NCBI GenBank assembly: GCA_001775095.1
Contig: MFCA01000007.1
Coordinates: 1 to 32,932 of the forward strand
Direction: 5' to 3'
DNA: 32,932 nt
DNA from: Candidatus Curtissbacteria bacterium RIFOXYA1_FULL_41_14
GTDB taxonomy: Bacteria > Patescibacteriota > Microgenomatia > Curtissbacterales > GWA2-41-24
Shown: positions 17,053-25,715 of the stretch, one piece after another
Layout of the letters: every line of letters starts with the position of its first letter
How positions within the stretch are numbered: position 1 is the first letter of the stretch
Notes under the pieces: generated by a model
What the model was told of the DNA's origin: nothing
Databases searched by the model: none
Seen by the model: the letters and a program-made list of their open reading frames with translations, nothing else
Position numbers and translations under genes: made by a program

Positions 17053-17113
17053 TATAATACCAAACAAGAAAGGAGGATAAGTAGATTTATTAAATAAATC
17101 TACTAAAAATATT
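17053..17113 (+). promoter_or_regulatory. Structured 5' leader of the cold-shock gene
   Basis: TATAAT 17053-17058; SD AGGAGG 17071-17076; perfect hairpin GTAGATTTAT-TAA-ATAAATCTAC 17081-17103; ATG 17114. Confidence 0.65.
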
Positions 17114-17314
17114 ATGACTGGAACAGTTAAAACAAAAACAGAAAAAGGCTTTGGATTTATTTCCCGTGAAGGAGAAGAAAAAGATCTTTTCTTCCATTCT
17201 ACAGATCTAAGCGGTGTTACTTTTGATGAACTTCAAATAGGAGCAAGCGTAGAATTTGATGTTGTAGATGGTGAAAAAGGCCCAAGTGCAAAAAATGTAA
17301 AACTTGCGGCGTAA
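17114..17314 (+). CDS. Cold-shock protein (CspA family)
   Basis: MTGTVKTKTEKGFGFISREGEEKDLFFHSTDLSG...VEFDVVDGEKGPSAKNVKL. Confidence 0.95.
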   Translation: MTGTVKTKTEKGFGFISREGEEKDLFFHSTDLSGVTFDELQIGASVEFDVVDGEKGPSAKNVKLAA

Positions 17315-17389
17315 CGTTTACGAAGGGATATAAAAATCCTCGAGGGTCGAATGTCTTGAGTGAGCTATAGTGGTGAGTGGAATCGAACC

Positions 17390-17638
17390 ATGATAGCGAG
17401 TCGAAAGAAATACTTCTTCTATGTCCTACGGTGTTCAGATAATTCCCTTTATTGTGGTATGACATCGAATCTTGAAAACAGGCTTAAGGAGCACAACTCA
17501 AATGGTACAAAGGGAGCTAAATATCTGAGAGCTAAAAAGCCGGTCCGCGTGGTTTACTCCGAAGAATTTCCGGACATTAAAACTGCAATGAATAGAGAAT
17601 TATTCTCAAAGGTTTTTGAAATCGAAGAAATTGTTTAG
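17390..17638 (+). CDS. GIY-YIG nuclease domain protein (UPF0213-like)
   Basis: YFFYVLRCSDNSLYCGMTSNLENRLKEHNSNGTKGAKYLRAKKPVRVVYSEEF. Confidence 0.88.
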   Translation: MIASRKKYFFYVLRCSDNSLYCGMTSNLENRLKEHNSNGTKGAKYLRAKKPVRVVYSEEFPDIKTAMNRELFSKVFEIEEIV

Positions 17639-17654
17639 TTCCCCCTTACATGTA

Positions 17655-17683
17655 TTGACAAAGTATGTACAGATTTATATAAT
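17655..17683 (+). promoter_or_regulatory. Consensus sigma70 promoter, leaderless geometry
   Basis: TTGACA-17 nt-TATAAT, then acattt, then GTG start at 17690. Confidence 0.85.
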
Positions 17684-17689
17684 ACATTT

Positions 17690-17989
17690 GTGAAGTATAA
17701 GGGTTACAGAATTGAGTTTTCCGAAGAGAAAAATTTATTGCTACAGGAAACGAGAGGATTATGCTTTGAAGATGTTTTACAGGCAATTGAAAAAAAGAAA
17801 ATTCTGGATGATTTGAGGCATAGTAGTCAGAAATATCCTCATCAAAGAATATTAGTGATAGAAAGAGAAAAGTATGTTTATGCTGTACCTTATGTACTAG
17901 ATCCAAAAAGGAAAACCGTTTTCCTAAAAACAGTTTACCCTAGTAGGATTTTGACAGAAAAATATATGAAAGGAGGAATAAAAAAATGA
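17690..17989 (+). CDS. BrnT-like toxin of a second TA pair
   Basis: IEFSEEKNLLLQETRGLCFEDVLQAIEKKKILDDL...RILVIEREKYVYAVPYVLDPKRKTVFLKTVYPSR; downstream RHH-like partner. Confidence 0.7.
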   Translation: MKYKGYRIEFSEEKNLLLQETRGLCFEDVLQAIEKKKILDDLRHSSQKYPHQRILVIEREKYVYAVPYVLDPKRKTVFLKTVYPSRILTEKYMKGGIKK

Positions 17990-18270
17990 AGGTTACGCTT
18001 GACAAATATGAACAACAGATAGAAGACGCCTTGTCTAAAGGTGAATTTACCAGTACTTCTGATTTAGACAGTACCAAACAACTGTTTCAAGAGGCAGCCA
18101 GAAACTTCCGAGAACTACAAGAAACAAAGAGCATCACTTTACGGGTTAAGAAAGAAGACCTGATAAAAGTTAAAGCTAAAGCCAAGAGGAATGGAATAGC
18201 CTATCAGACCCTAATTAGTTTATTAATTCGTCAATATATAAAAGGGGAGAAAGAAGTAATTTTAGATTAA
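17986..18270 (+). CDS. CopG/RHH-like antitoxin
   Basis: ITLRVKKEDLIKVKAKAKRNGIAYQTLISLLIRQYIKG; SD aaaggagg; 4-nt overlap with the toxin ORF. Confidence 0.75.
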   Translation: MKVTLDKYEQQIEDALSKGEFTSTSDLDSTKQLFQEAARNFRELQETKSITLRVKKEDLIKVKAKAKRNGIAYQTLISLLIRQYIKGEKEVILD

Positions 18271-18404
18271 TTGGAGGTAACTTGAACAACATTTTCAAGA
18301 ACCCTTAAAAGTTTATCAATTTTAGCTCAGAAACCTACAAAACAATAGTTCGAAAATCATCGTTTTTATTAACTCAGCATCATAATCCATAAGGCGGAGC
18401 TGAG

Positions 18405-19043
18405 TTAGATTTTAAAATCTTTAACTTTCTTCTTTATTTCTTTCTTAACTATTTCCCAGTTTATTTCTTTATGCATTCGGGGCGCTGGTTGTTTTTGGGC
18501 ATCTTCAAAGTAGACCAAGGATTTTAGAATATGAAGTTTGTCAAAGTTCAAATTTGTGTATTTTTCTTCCAGTTTTTCGAATAAGAATGGAAGCGTGTAT
18601 ATTTGCAATAAAAAGTAGAGATCAATGAAATCCTTTTTATTTCCACGCGAGGAAATGGTTAGAAGTTTAGTACAAGCAATATCCAGTATTGAAGAGACAA
18701 ATATGTTTTCCCACCCTATTTTTTCTTCAAGTAATTTGTATGGGTAGTACAAAAATTGGATCTGGATACCAGCCATAAAACAATTGAATGTGCCTTTCTC
18801 AAGTTGAACATTTTCTAAATGGCCGGCCTTTGATAATTCTTTTTGGAGCAGCTCTGCGTTAAAATCTTTTTCACTAAAAAAATCTAAATCTTGAGATTCT
18901 CTGTGACCAATTTGTAGGGCTAACCCTGTTCCACCGCTTAAATAGAAATCTTGAACGGTACTGGTTTTCTTTAAACTAAAAAGAACCTTCTTTGTGCTTG
19001 CAGGAAGTGTATTCGTGAACATCAGGAAAGATAAAAACGCCAA
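18405..19043 (-). CDS. Nucleotidyltransferase, AbiEii/AbiGii toxin-like
   Basis: FYLSGGTGLALQIGHRESQDLDFFSEKDF; LDIACTKLLTISSRGNKKDFIDLYFLL. Confidence 0.88.
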   Translation of the reverse strand: MAFLSFLMFTNTLPASTKKVLFSLKKTSTVQDFYLSGGTGLALQIGHRESQDLDFFSEKDFNAELLQKELSKAGHLENVQLEKGTFNCFMAGIQIQFLYYPYKLLEEKIGWENIFVSSILDIACTKLLTISSRGNKKDFIDLYFLLQIYTLPFLFEKLEEKYTNLNFDKLHILKSLVYFEDAQKQPAPRMHKEINWEIVKKEIKKKVKDFKI

Positions 19044-19252
19044 AATTTCTTAGATTTAGACTCAAGCCTTTTTTCCTTGGCGACTTTTTTGATATAGTTT
19101 TTACCTATTTTTGCCATAAGCCATCTAATTGCTCGTGAGTCTCCTTTTTCAAGGATAGTTTTTGTAATGTAGTCTTTGTGGTATTTCCAGTTCAAATCCT
19201 TTAAATTATCTCCCCAGAAGTATTTAGTAACTGTTTTAGGAAGTTTACTCAT
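19022..19252 (-). CDS. Small partner of the AbiEii-like gene (putative antitoxin)
   Basis: Overlaps the AbiEii-like ORF start by 22 nt on the same strand; leaderless promoter TATAAT-N6-ATG. Confidence 0.65.
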   Translation of the reverse strand: MSKLPKTVTKYFWGDNLKDLNWKYHKDYITKTILEKGDSRAIRWLMAKIGKNYIKKVAKEKRLESKSKKFWRFYLS

Positions 19253-19293
19253 GCGTATATTATATCCGTTTTGGCTCAGTCAGTCATTTCTTT

Positions 19294-19929
19294 TTGACTT
19301 CTAAATCCCAAAAGCATATATTTTACGCATCTTTCATGAAGGACGTTGTTCCTGCTGATTCTAAATACGTGCCACTGACGCAACAGAAATGGTTGTGTGT
19401 TCCAACTTGTATTCAAATAGTAATGTTGCGGCATAATATCCCTCTAATTCCTGCTGAAGTTATTGGTTATAATATGAATCTTTTAGTTCCTAAAAGGGAT
19501 GCAGCTTTGTTTTGGAAACCTCGGACCGGCAAAAAACCGAAAGCCGGTTGGGGAACCCAATTAAAAGAAAAACTTTCAGCAAATAAACTTTTTAAAAAGA
19601 TGGGTATTCCTCTAAAATTGGATTGGATATTAATTGATGAATTTAAAGATTTTGATCAGTTTAAGAAATATTTAGGGCGCATCACAAATAGCGATAAAGA
19701 CTTCTTTGTTTGCTTCGATTGGGGGAAAATGTTCGGCACGAGTTATGTCGGCGGACATGTTTGCGTTTTGGATAAGGTTTATGTAGATAAAGGCGAAATA
19801 AGAATGATTGACCCCGAGTATAGAGCACCAAAATGGAGAGTTGTAAAAACTAAGAAGCTGTACCAAGCCATGAAGTTCCACGGCAAGAAAAATAGTGCAG
19901 GGTTTTGGAATCTGTCCTTGATAAAATAG
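19294..19929 (+). CDS. C39-like cysteine protease-fold protein
   Basis: LTQQKWLCVPTCIQIVMLRHNI ... VGGHVCVLDKVYVDKGEIRMIDPEY. Confidence 0.65.
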   Translation: MTSKSQKHIFYASFMKDVVPADSKYVPLTQQKWLCVPTCIQIVMLRHNIPLIPAEVIGYNMNLLVPKRDAALFWKPRTGKKPKAGWGTQLKEKLSANKLFKKMGIPLKLDWILIDEFKDFDQFKKYLGRITNSDKDFFVCFDWGKMFGTSYVGGHVCVLDKVYVDKGEIRMIDPEYRAPKWRVVKTKKLYQAMKFHGKKNSAGFWNLSLIK

Positions 19930-19953
19930 GTTCTCACTTCGTCCACCAGGCGG
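19925..19953. repeat. Gene-end repeat variant; its TAG is the stop codon of the upstream gene
   Basis: aataggttctcacttcgtccaccaggcgg, matches 14777-14805. Confidence 0.85.
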
Positions 19954-20013
19954 GGCCAGCAAGTGAACTAAATCATTTGACTTTTTCTCTTGTTTTTATT
20001 AAACTTCCGCTCA

Positions 20014-20493
20014 ATGGCTGAACGAAAAGCTAGTTTCCAGAATCTGACTTCGGAACAAGTTGCAGCTCAAAATAGAGAGGCTTTCGATGATTTGGCAGAA
20101 TTAGCCCCTACAACGAGAGACGTCTATAATGGGCGATCTACTAGGATAAGAATCTTTCGGATTACACAGGGTAGTCTAGTTGTGGTCTTTCAAGGTACTC
20201 CAATAGACAATCTTAATCTTCCCACTGTTCCAGCCGAAATACTTCAGGAATCTTATTTAATTACCCGAGAAAATGGTCTCAAGGGCATAGCTCTAAGGGG
20301 TAAAACCAATGGCTTAATGTCCAATTTGTTCCCCGACATTGCAATAAGGGGGTCAATCGGTCCAAGTCAATCAGATATCTATACGGAATCTTCTCTACTT
20401 GCTGCCCGAGAAAAGACAGGCATGACTGCGGCCAAGGTGATAGCAAACACTGTCCTCAGTTACGCACGTTCCGAAACCGCCGCAGTTGCCTAA
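20014..20493 (+). CDS. Uncharacterised protein
   Basis: ORF; ATG at 20014 (MAERKASFQNLT...) preferred to the upstream start in the track. Confidence 0.55.
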   Translation: MAERKASFQNLTSEQVAAQNREAFDDLAELAPTTRDVYNGRSTRIRIFRITQGSLVVVFQGTPIDNLNLPTVPAEILQESYLITRENGLKGIALRGKTNGLMSNLFPDIAIRGSIGPSQSDIYTESSLLAAREKTGMTAAKVIANTVLSYARSETAAVA

Positions 20494-20519
20494 AATTTTT
20501 GGCCTCATATAAATAGCGT

Positions 20520-20557
20520 CCCATAGTTTGACTATTTTAGCTTCAGTTTAGTAGAAT
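20520..20557 (+). promoter_or_regulatory. Promoter with CCATAGTTTGACT element
   Basis: TTGACT 20528-20533, TAGAAT 20552-20557, ATG 20566. Confidence 0.65.
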
Positions 20558-20565
20558 CTGCAGTT

Positions 20566-21327
20566 ATGGTTGAAACATTAAACCGTATAAGCCACATACA
20601 ACCTCTTGAAAAACGTAGGTCGTTAAGAGAAACAACAATCAATGAAAGACAAAATCTAACTGGATGGTATCCTTTCCACTCTGAAGATCCCAGTTCTTAT
20701 GACTTATCTTTTAAAAGAGTTTTAGGAGAAACTACAATAAGCGATTTGCTTAAGGATAGAAAGGCAAAAGGACGAACTACTTTTGTGCTAGATGTCATGA
20801 GTCCAGGCAATATTCTCAGGGGACTTAGCAAGTTACAACCCCTCGATGGTGGTGTATCTATTACTCTGGGAGATGGTAGAACTCACCTAGCAATAGAAAG
20901 AGATAGCGCATTGAATCTTAGTGTTATAGAAGGCAATATTCTTTTAAAAAGAACTTGGAGAAAAGCACAAGAATGGATAGATCAGCAAGGAGTAGATGGT
21001 TTTGACCTAATTATGTGTAGGGCAGTAGGTGGTTTTGATTCGATTCCAATAAACGATGACCTTTATTACTATTTATTAAATAGAGCATGGGTAATGTTAA
21101 GCGGTCAAAGAGGTATAATTCTCACCCAAATTCCTATTGGATGTTGGAAAGTTGGAGTTGGAGAATGGGTAGAAAATATAAATATGATACAAGGAATTGA
21201 AGCAGTGTACGGGCCTAAGCGAGGAGATGAACACCCCAACGAATTTATACCTGCGACGCTGAAGATGATCAAATCCCATGAAGCTCCATCAACCTTACCT
21301 GTAGTTTTACCATTTGGAAGAGCTTAA
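20566..21327 (+). CDS. Uncharacterised, possibly Rossmann/SAM-methyltransferase-like
   Basis: TFVLDVMSPGNILRGLS...FDLIMCRAVGGFDSI...VMLSGQRGIILTQIP pattern; weak. Confidence 0.5.
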   Translation: MVETLNRISHIQPLEKRRSLRETTINERQNLTGWYPFHSEDPSSYDLSFKRVLGETTISDLLKDRKAKGRTTFVLDVMSPGNILRGLSKLQPLDGGVSITLGDGRTHLAIERDSALNLSVIEGNILLKRTWRKAQEWIDQQGVDGFDLIMCRAVGGFDSIPINDDLYYYLLNRAWVMLSGQRGIILTQIPIGCWKVGVGEWVENINMIQGIEAVYGPKRGDEHPNEFIPATLKMIKSHEAPSTLPVVLPFGRA

Positions 21328-21343
21328 TAGGTTCTAATAGTTC

Positions 21344-21377
21344 AAAAATCGCCTTCCTTCGATTCGAGTCGATTTTT
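21344..21377. terminator. Bidirectional terminator-like inverted repeat between convergent genes
   Basis: AAAAATCG ... CGATTTTTTT, 8-bp stem with A/T tracts, between + gene ending 21327 and - gene ending 21390. Confidence 0.5.
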
Positions 21378-21389
21378 TTAGCCTGGAAT

Positions 21390-22751
21390 TTACTTTTCAA
21401 AACATATATTGGCTTTGTCCCATATCGATTGATCCGACTGGGAAGTTGCGGTTATAGTAAGTCCATATAAGGTTCCATCTTGTGGGGCTGAATTTTTTAT
21501 TGTTAATTCAATAATTTCTTCTTTTTCAGGTTCTAAAGTTATTTGAGTTTTATTTAAACTAACCCAACCAGGTGGTACAGTCTTAACATTTAGTGATGAA
21601 TTTAAATTGTCTGTATTTAAATTGATTGTTTCTTGGTTGGATCCAGTGTTTTTGACAGTGACTCTGTACTTTTGGGAATTTCCAATTTTTTTATATCCCC
21701 ATTCGTCAACTAGGATCCATATTCCTTTATTACTTTTGTCAAATCCTAACTGAAGAAGTGCTGGATTAGAGTATTTAGATGTAATTTCGAAATCTGAGTA
21801 ATGAAGTGGATCCGGTGGAAATAGCGTATTTTCATAACCAATATCTCCAATACCTGATGCCATGTGAAGAAATTCGTGTATGAAAGTAATATTTTGACAA
21901 CAATAAGCTATCTTTTTAAGCGATGAAGATGTTCTTGGAGCTCCACCATAGTTTTTCAAGTAGACTATAGCTAGGTCGAACTCGGATAGAGACCTCCCCT
22001 GATTTAAAATATACGAATCAATTATCTCATTTGTATTAGAAAATACATCATCATTACTACTTGTCACATTCCCAAGATATTCGATTTCCATTTGGCCTTG
22101 GTGATCGGTAGCTTCAAGATAAGCTGATTCTAGTTCAGAGATTTTATTCTGAATAGACCTCTCATAACCGACGCCAATTAGTACAGCCTTAAAATTTTTA
22201 GGAGGTAAAGGGAAATTAACAGTTTGTGCTTTATCTAAGATATTTATTCTGATTATTTCTTGTTTTTCTAATTGATTATTATCGTAAATATTTACTACTA
22301 AATCGTATTTTCCGGAAGTATTTTTTGGGGGCGCAAAAGCTAATGTTGAATGAAAAAATGTGTCCAAATAGTAGACATTTGTTTTTTTAGATGGAGTTTT
22401 TGTTTGTAGGTACATCCAGTTTTGCCTGCCTTTTTCAATGGCAAGAGTTGGATTATTGAGTCCTTTAATATCAACAGTAAAATTTATGAAATTAAATCCT
22501 CCAGCAACAACATTTATTACTCTGTCGGGGGGTTCGTCGGAAATGTATCGAGGAGACTCTGATGGACTAAGGGGTGGAGGAGATACTAGTTTATTATCTT
22601 CACCTGGTTCTTCGACAATAGAATTAGGTGATGGACTAGGTACTGATTCTTCAGAGTTTTTATTTTTTAAAAGAATTATTCCCCCAGTTATCCCAACTAT
22701 TAGGAACACTGCGATAATAACGAGTGGAATTACAAATCCTTCTTTCTGCAT
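21390..22751 (-). CDS. Membrane-anchored secreted protein with HExxH metalloprotease-like motif and C-terminal NEW3-like domain
   Basis: N-terminal TM; FIHEFLHMASGIGDIGYE; C-terminal YRVTVKNTGSNQETINL...PPGWVSLNKTQITLEPEKEEIIELTIKN. Confidence 0.7.
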   Translation of the reverse strand: MQKEGFVIPLVIIAVFLIVGITGGIILLKNKNSEESVPSPSPNSIVEEPGEDNKLVSPPPLSPSESPRYISDEPPDRVINVVAGGFNFINFTVDIKGLNNPTLAIEKGRQNWMYLQTKTPSKKTNVYYLDTFFHSTLAFAPPKNTSGKYDLVVNIYDNNQLEKQEIIRINILDKAQTVNFPLPPKNFKAVLIGVGYERSIQNKISELESAYLEATDHQGQMEIEYLGNVTSSNDDVFSNTNEIIDSYILNQGRSLSEFDLAIVYLKNYGGAPRTSSSLKKIAYCCQNITFIHEFLHMASGIGDIGYENTLFPPDPLHYSDFEITSKYSNPALLQLGFDKSNKGIWILVDEWGYKKIGNSQKYRVTVKNTGSNQETINLNTDNLNSSLNVKTVPPGWVSLNKTQITLEPEKEEIIELTIKNSAPQDGTLYGLTITATSQSDQSIWDKANICFEK

Positions 22752-22897
22752 ATGTTCAGTTTAGCAATTTAGTCGTATATTTCAAAAATTGCCCCCCTTC
22801 AACAAGTTCAGGGTTATAACATCGGGCGAGCCAAACATTTTAGCCTTGATTTTTGATACCTTAAAATGGACAATAGGGCCCCTGATATAATTCATCT

Positions 22898-23188
22898 ATG
22901 GACGATTCTTCTCAATACCTAAAATCACATAAAGTTACAGATAATGATTTCGGTTCTTGTGATGTTTATTACATGAAGCCGGGCGGACACGAGAAGCGGC
23001 ATTATCACAATGGAGTCGAGATAGTTTACGTATTAAAAGGTAATTGCAAAACACATAAAAAGGGACAGGTTTATGTATATGAGAAGGGTGTAATCCACGA
23101 GGTTGTAAATGACTCAGATAAGGAGTTAGTTTTTGTTTGTCTTACCATTCCTCCTGAATCAGAAAAAAATACAATTTATGTTCAATAA
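22898..23188 (+). CDS. Cupin-domain protein
   Basis: MKPGGHEKRHYHNGVEIVYVLKGNCKTHKKG...YEKGVIHEVVNDSD. Confidence 0.88.
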   Translation: MDDSSQYLKSHKVTDNDFGSCDVYYMKPGGHEKRHYHNGVEIVYVLKGNCKTHKKGQVYVYEKGVIHEVVNDSDKELVFVCLTIPPESEKNTIYVQ

Positions 23189-23212
23189 TAAGTTCGAACA
23201 TCGTCTATCAAG
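23187..23212. repeat. Gene-end repeat variant aataagttcgaacatcgtctatcaag
   Basis: Matches 26170-26192 core ttcgaac..(g)tctatcaag; overlaps the cupin stop codon. Confidence 0.75.
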
Positions 23213-23227
23213 TACAGCAGTTGGAAC

Positions 23228-23842
23228 TTAATATACCTGAAGTTTGTGCAGTTCTTCTTTCAATTTTGACGGCGGGTCTGTTAAAACATTAAACAAAATA
23301 GTTTTCATTCCCATTTGTACTGCTTGCTCTATATTTTTTACATCATCATCAATAAAAAGACATTCTTGCGGTTTAAATCCTATTATGGAGACTACTTTTT
23401 CGTATATTTCTTTAGCGGGTTTACTCATTCTCATCTGGTAAGACAAAAATAAACCGTCAAAGTAATCATATAGTCCGGTTTTACTGTTGTGTAAGTTACT
23501 CATTTCCGTAGTATTGGAAAAAAGATAAATTTTATAACTTTTATGCAATATTTTAATAATACCCAAAACTTCTTTATTAGGCTTTGCTAACTCAGAGTAA
23601 TATTTTAGCCAAAGCTTCCTTACTTCATTAACAGATTTATCGCTTGTAAAACTTGAAGAGAGTGAAGTTATAAGTGCATTTGTCGATAATTTACCCATAA
23701 AGTAGTCATCTTTATATTTCCCATATTCGCGTATTGTTATTTCAATAGGCTGATTATAAATTCGTGCCAATACTTCTGGAATTACTTCTTTAGGGTGTTG
23801 ATATATTATCCCTCCAAAATCAAAAATAATAGCTTTATACAT
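23228..23842 (-). CDS. HAD-superfamily hydrolase
   Basis: AIIFDFGGIIY...IYLFSNTTEMSN...GFKPQECLFIDDDVKNIEQAVQMGMKTILF. Confidence 0.92.
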   Translation of the reverse strand: MYKAIIFDFGGIIYQHPKEVIPEVLARIYNQPIEITIREYGKYKDDYFMGKLSTNALITSLSSSFTSDKSVNEVRKLWLKYYSELAKPNKEVLGIIKILHKSYKIYLFSNTTEMSNLHNSKTGLYDYFDGLFLSYQMRMSKPAKEIYEKVVSIIGFKPQECLFIDDDVKNIEQAVQMGMKTILFNVLTDPPSKLKEELHKLQVY

Positions 23843-23950
23843 AGCAAAATTATATCAGGCCAGCTTGTTTTTACTTTTTCAATTCCCTCTCTGAGTTATG
23901 ATTCTCGAGCAAGTTCCCAAATTGTCCTTCAGTCAAACAAGCCCCATAGT

Positions 23951-23979
23951 TTGATTATTTAACTTTGATTTTGTATAAT
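23951..23979 (+). promoter_or_regulatory. Promoter with CCATAGTTTGATT element
   Basis: TTGATT-17 nt-TATAAT. Confidence 0.65.
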
Positions 23980-24052
23980 TCGCCAATTACAATAACTCAA
24001 AAGAAAAAATCAGGCTGGTCAACCACTATCAAAGTAAAAAAGAAAAAATATA

Positions 24053-25096
24053 ATGGAAGAAGCTAGCGTATCTAAAAAGGAAATTGTTGTAGAAGGACTA
24101 ATAAATTACGCTCTTTCTGAGGTAGAAAGAAAGTATGGCACAGGTCAAGGCGATGGCGAAAACCCCAAAAAATTTCACAATCGACCTCACTCAGAGAGTG
24201 TACGAGACGCTACGGAAAACATCGCCCAGCTAGTGTTAGACGCGGGCAAAATAACTGCTTCTGATATTCCTCTAATTAGAATAGCCGCCAGCTTCCATGA
24301 TATCGAACAGGATTTAGGTAGAGGTTTAAATGAAAGCGAAAGCGCTCGAATTACAGAAGCAGAAATGAGAAAAACTGGAGCATTTACGGAAGAAGATATT
24401 CAGAAAGTAGAAAGGATGATTTTGGCGACCAATGTATCCTTTGAAAACGGTAGTCTAAGGCAGTCTGCAACCGATGAATACCCAACTCAAATTATTGCAG
24501 ACGCGGATTTAGCACATTTAGGCAAAGAACCAGATATTTATTGGGAAACTGCAAGAAACTTATTAAAAGAATTAAAAGGGACAGATGCTCCTTCGAGAGA
24601 AAATGAGATCGCTTTTGCACAAGGTAACTTAACTTTGTTAGAAAATTACCGGTTTTACACAGAAGAAGCGACTAGGTTATTCCCTTACAGACAACAAAAT
24701 ATAGAATTTACCCAAGAACATATAGAGTCATTAGTTTCTGAGGGGCAAGTCGTAAGCAGCGTAGTTCAATTAGTACAGAATTTCTGCGGAGACAGAGAAT
24801 ATTTGGGAGATAAACCATACCAAATTCAAGCTATTGACGAGGTTGATAAGACAGCATACGTTCTGGAAATAAGAAAAGGTACAGACAATGACGAAGAATG
24901 GATTGCAATTGGGCAGAGAGAGATTGACAACCCAATTCTAACTAAGACCTTTTTGCTTCGCAGAAAATCTGGAGACGATTGGAAGTTTATAGATCCAGAT
25001 CCTAAGGGGATGGAAGTTTCTCATTTACCAGGGCTACGAATCGTACGCGAAAGACTTCAAAGGGCTTGGGACGCAGAACCTAAAGAGTTGCTTTAA
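24053..25096 (+). CDS. HD-domain phosphohydrolase-like protein
   Basis: KFHNRPHSESVRDATENI...IRIAASFHDIEQDLG...IIADADLAHLG. Confidence 0.75.
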   Translation: MEEASVSKKEIVVEGLINYALSEVERKYGTGQGDGENPKKFHNRPHSESVRDATENIAQLVLDAGKITASDIPLIRIAASFHDIEQDLGRGLNESESARITEAEMRKTGAFTEEDIQKVERMILATNVSFENGSLRQSATDEYPTQIIADADLAHLGKEPDIYWETARNLLKELKGTDAPSRENEIAFAQGNLTLLENYRFYTEEATRLFPYRQQNIEFTQEHIESLVSEGQVVSSVVQLVQNFCGDREYLGDKPYQIQAIDEVDKTAYVLEIRKGTDNDEEWIAIGQREIDNPILTKTFLLRRKSGDDWKFIDPDPKGMEVSHLPGLRIVRERLQRAWDAEPKELL

Positions 25097-25168
25097 TTCA
25101 TAATATAATTATTTCAAAAATCGCCCCCCAGTCGAAGTGGCTAGTCATGCGACACTTCATCTCATAGT

Positions 25169-25196
25169 TTGACTCAGGAATAATTTTTGATATAAT
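25169..25196 (+). promoter_or_regulatory. Promoter with CATAGTTTGACT element
   Basis: TTGACT-16 nt-TATAAT, ATG 7 nt downstream at 25204. Confidence 0.7.
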
Positions 25197-25203
25197 CCCC
25201 CAT

Positions 25204-25671
25204 ATGGTTGAAGAACAACCGACTTCTAAAAATCAAGAAATTGTTCTAAATGAGGCAAATTTAGCTGTCATAGCTGTTTATTGCGATCTCCTCTATGAAG
25301 ACCAACAAATACTTGCAGCTGACAAGCAGGGGAGAGTTAATACCCGAGTTATGGAGTCTTTACAGCAGTTGGAACCTGACATAGATTTGGCCCAATGGGC
25401 CAGAACTTTGCATTCAAACATGGAAAAATTACTAGAGGCGTTGCAGCGCGGGGAAACTGTTGTATTCAGCAACGATGGCGGCGATGGTGTTTCTTATACA
25501 TCTGAGAGCGTACACGAAGGATTCACTAATTCCGAACTAGGCTCTTTTGTTAATTTTTTGTTTCCTACGGATGAGTCAACTCCTAAAAATAATCCAAATT
25601 ATTTAATGAGGCAGAAGTTTGATAAGATCCAAGATGGGATTGGAGTTAGTTTAAGCTTTTCCGGGAGCTGA
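25204..25671 (+). CDS. Uncharacterised protein
   Basis: 155 aa ORF with promoter at leaderless distance. Confidence 0.6.
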   Translation: MVEEQPTSKNQEIVLNEANLAVIAVYCDLLYEDQQILAADKQGRVNTRVMESLQQLEPDIDLAQWARTLHSNMEKLLEALQRGETVVFSNDGGDGVSYTSESVHEGFTNSELGSFVNFLFPTDESTPKNNPNYLMRQKFDKIQDGIGVSLSFSGS

Positions 25672-25715
25672 TACATTTCTGATAGATTGTTAGTTGTCCC
25701 TGTTATAATTTGAGT

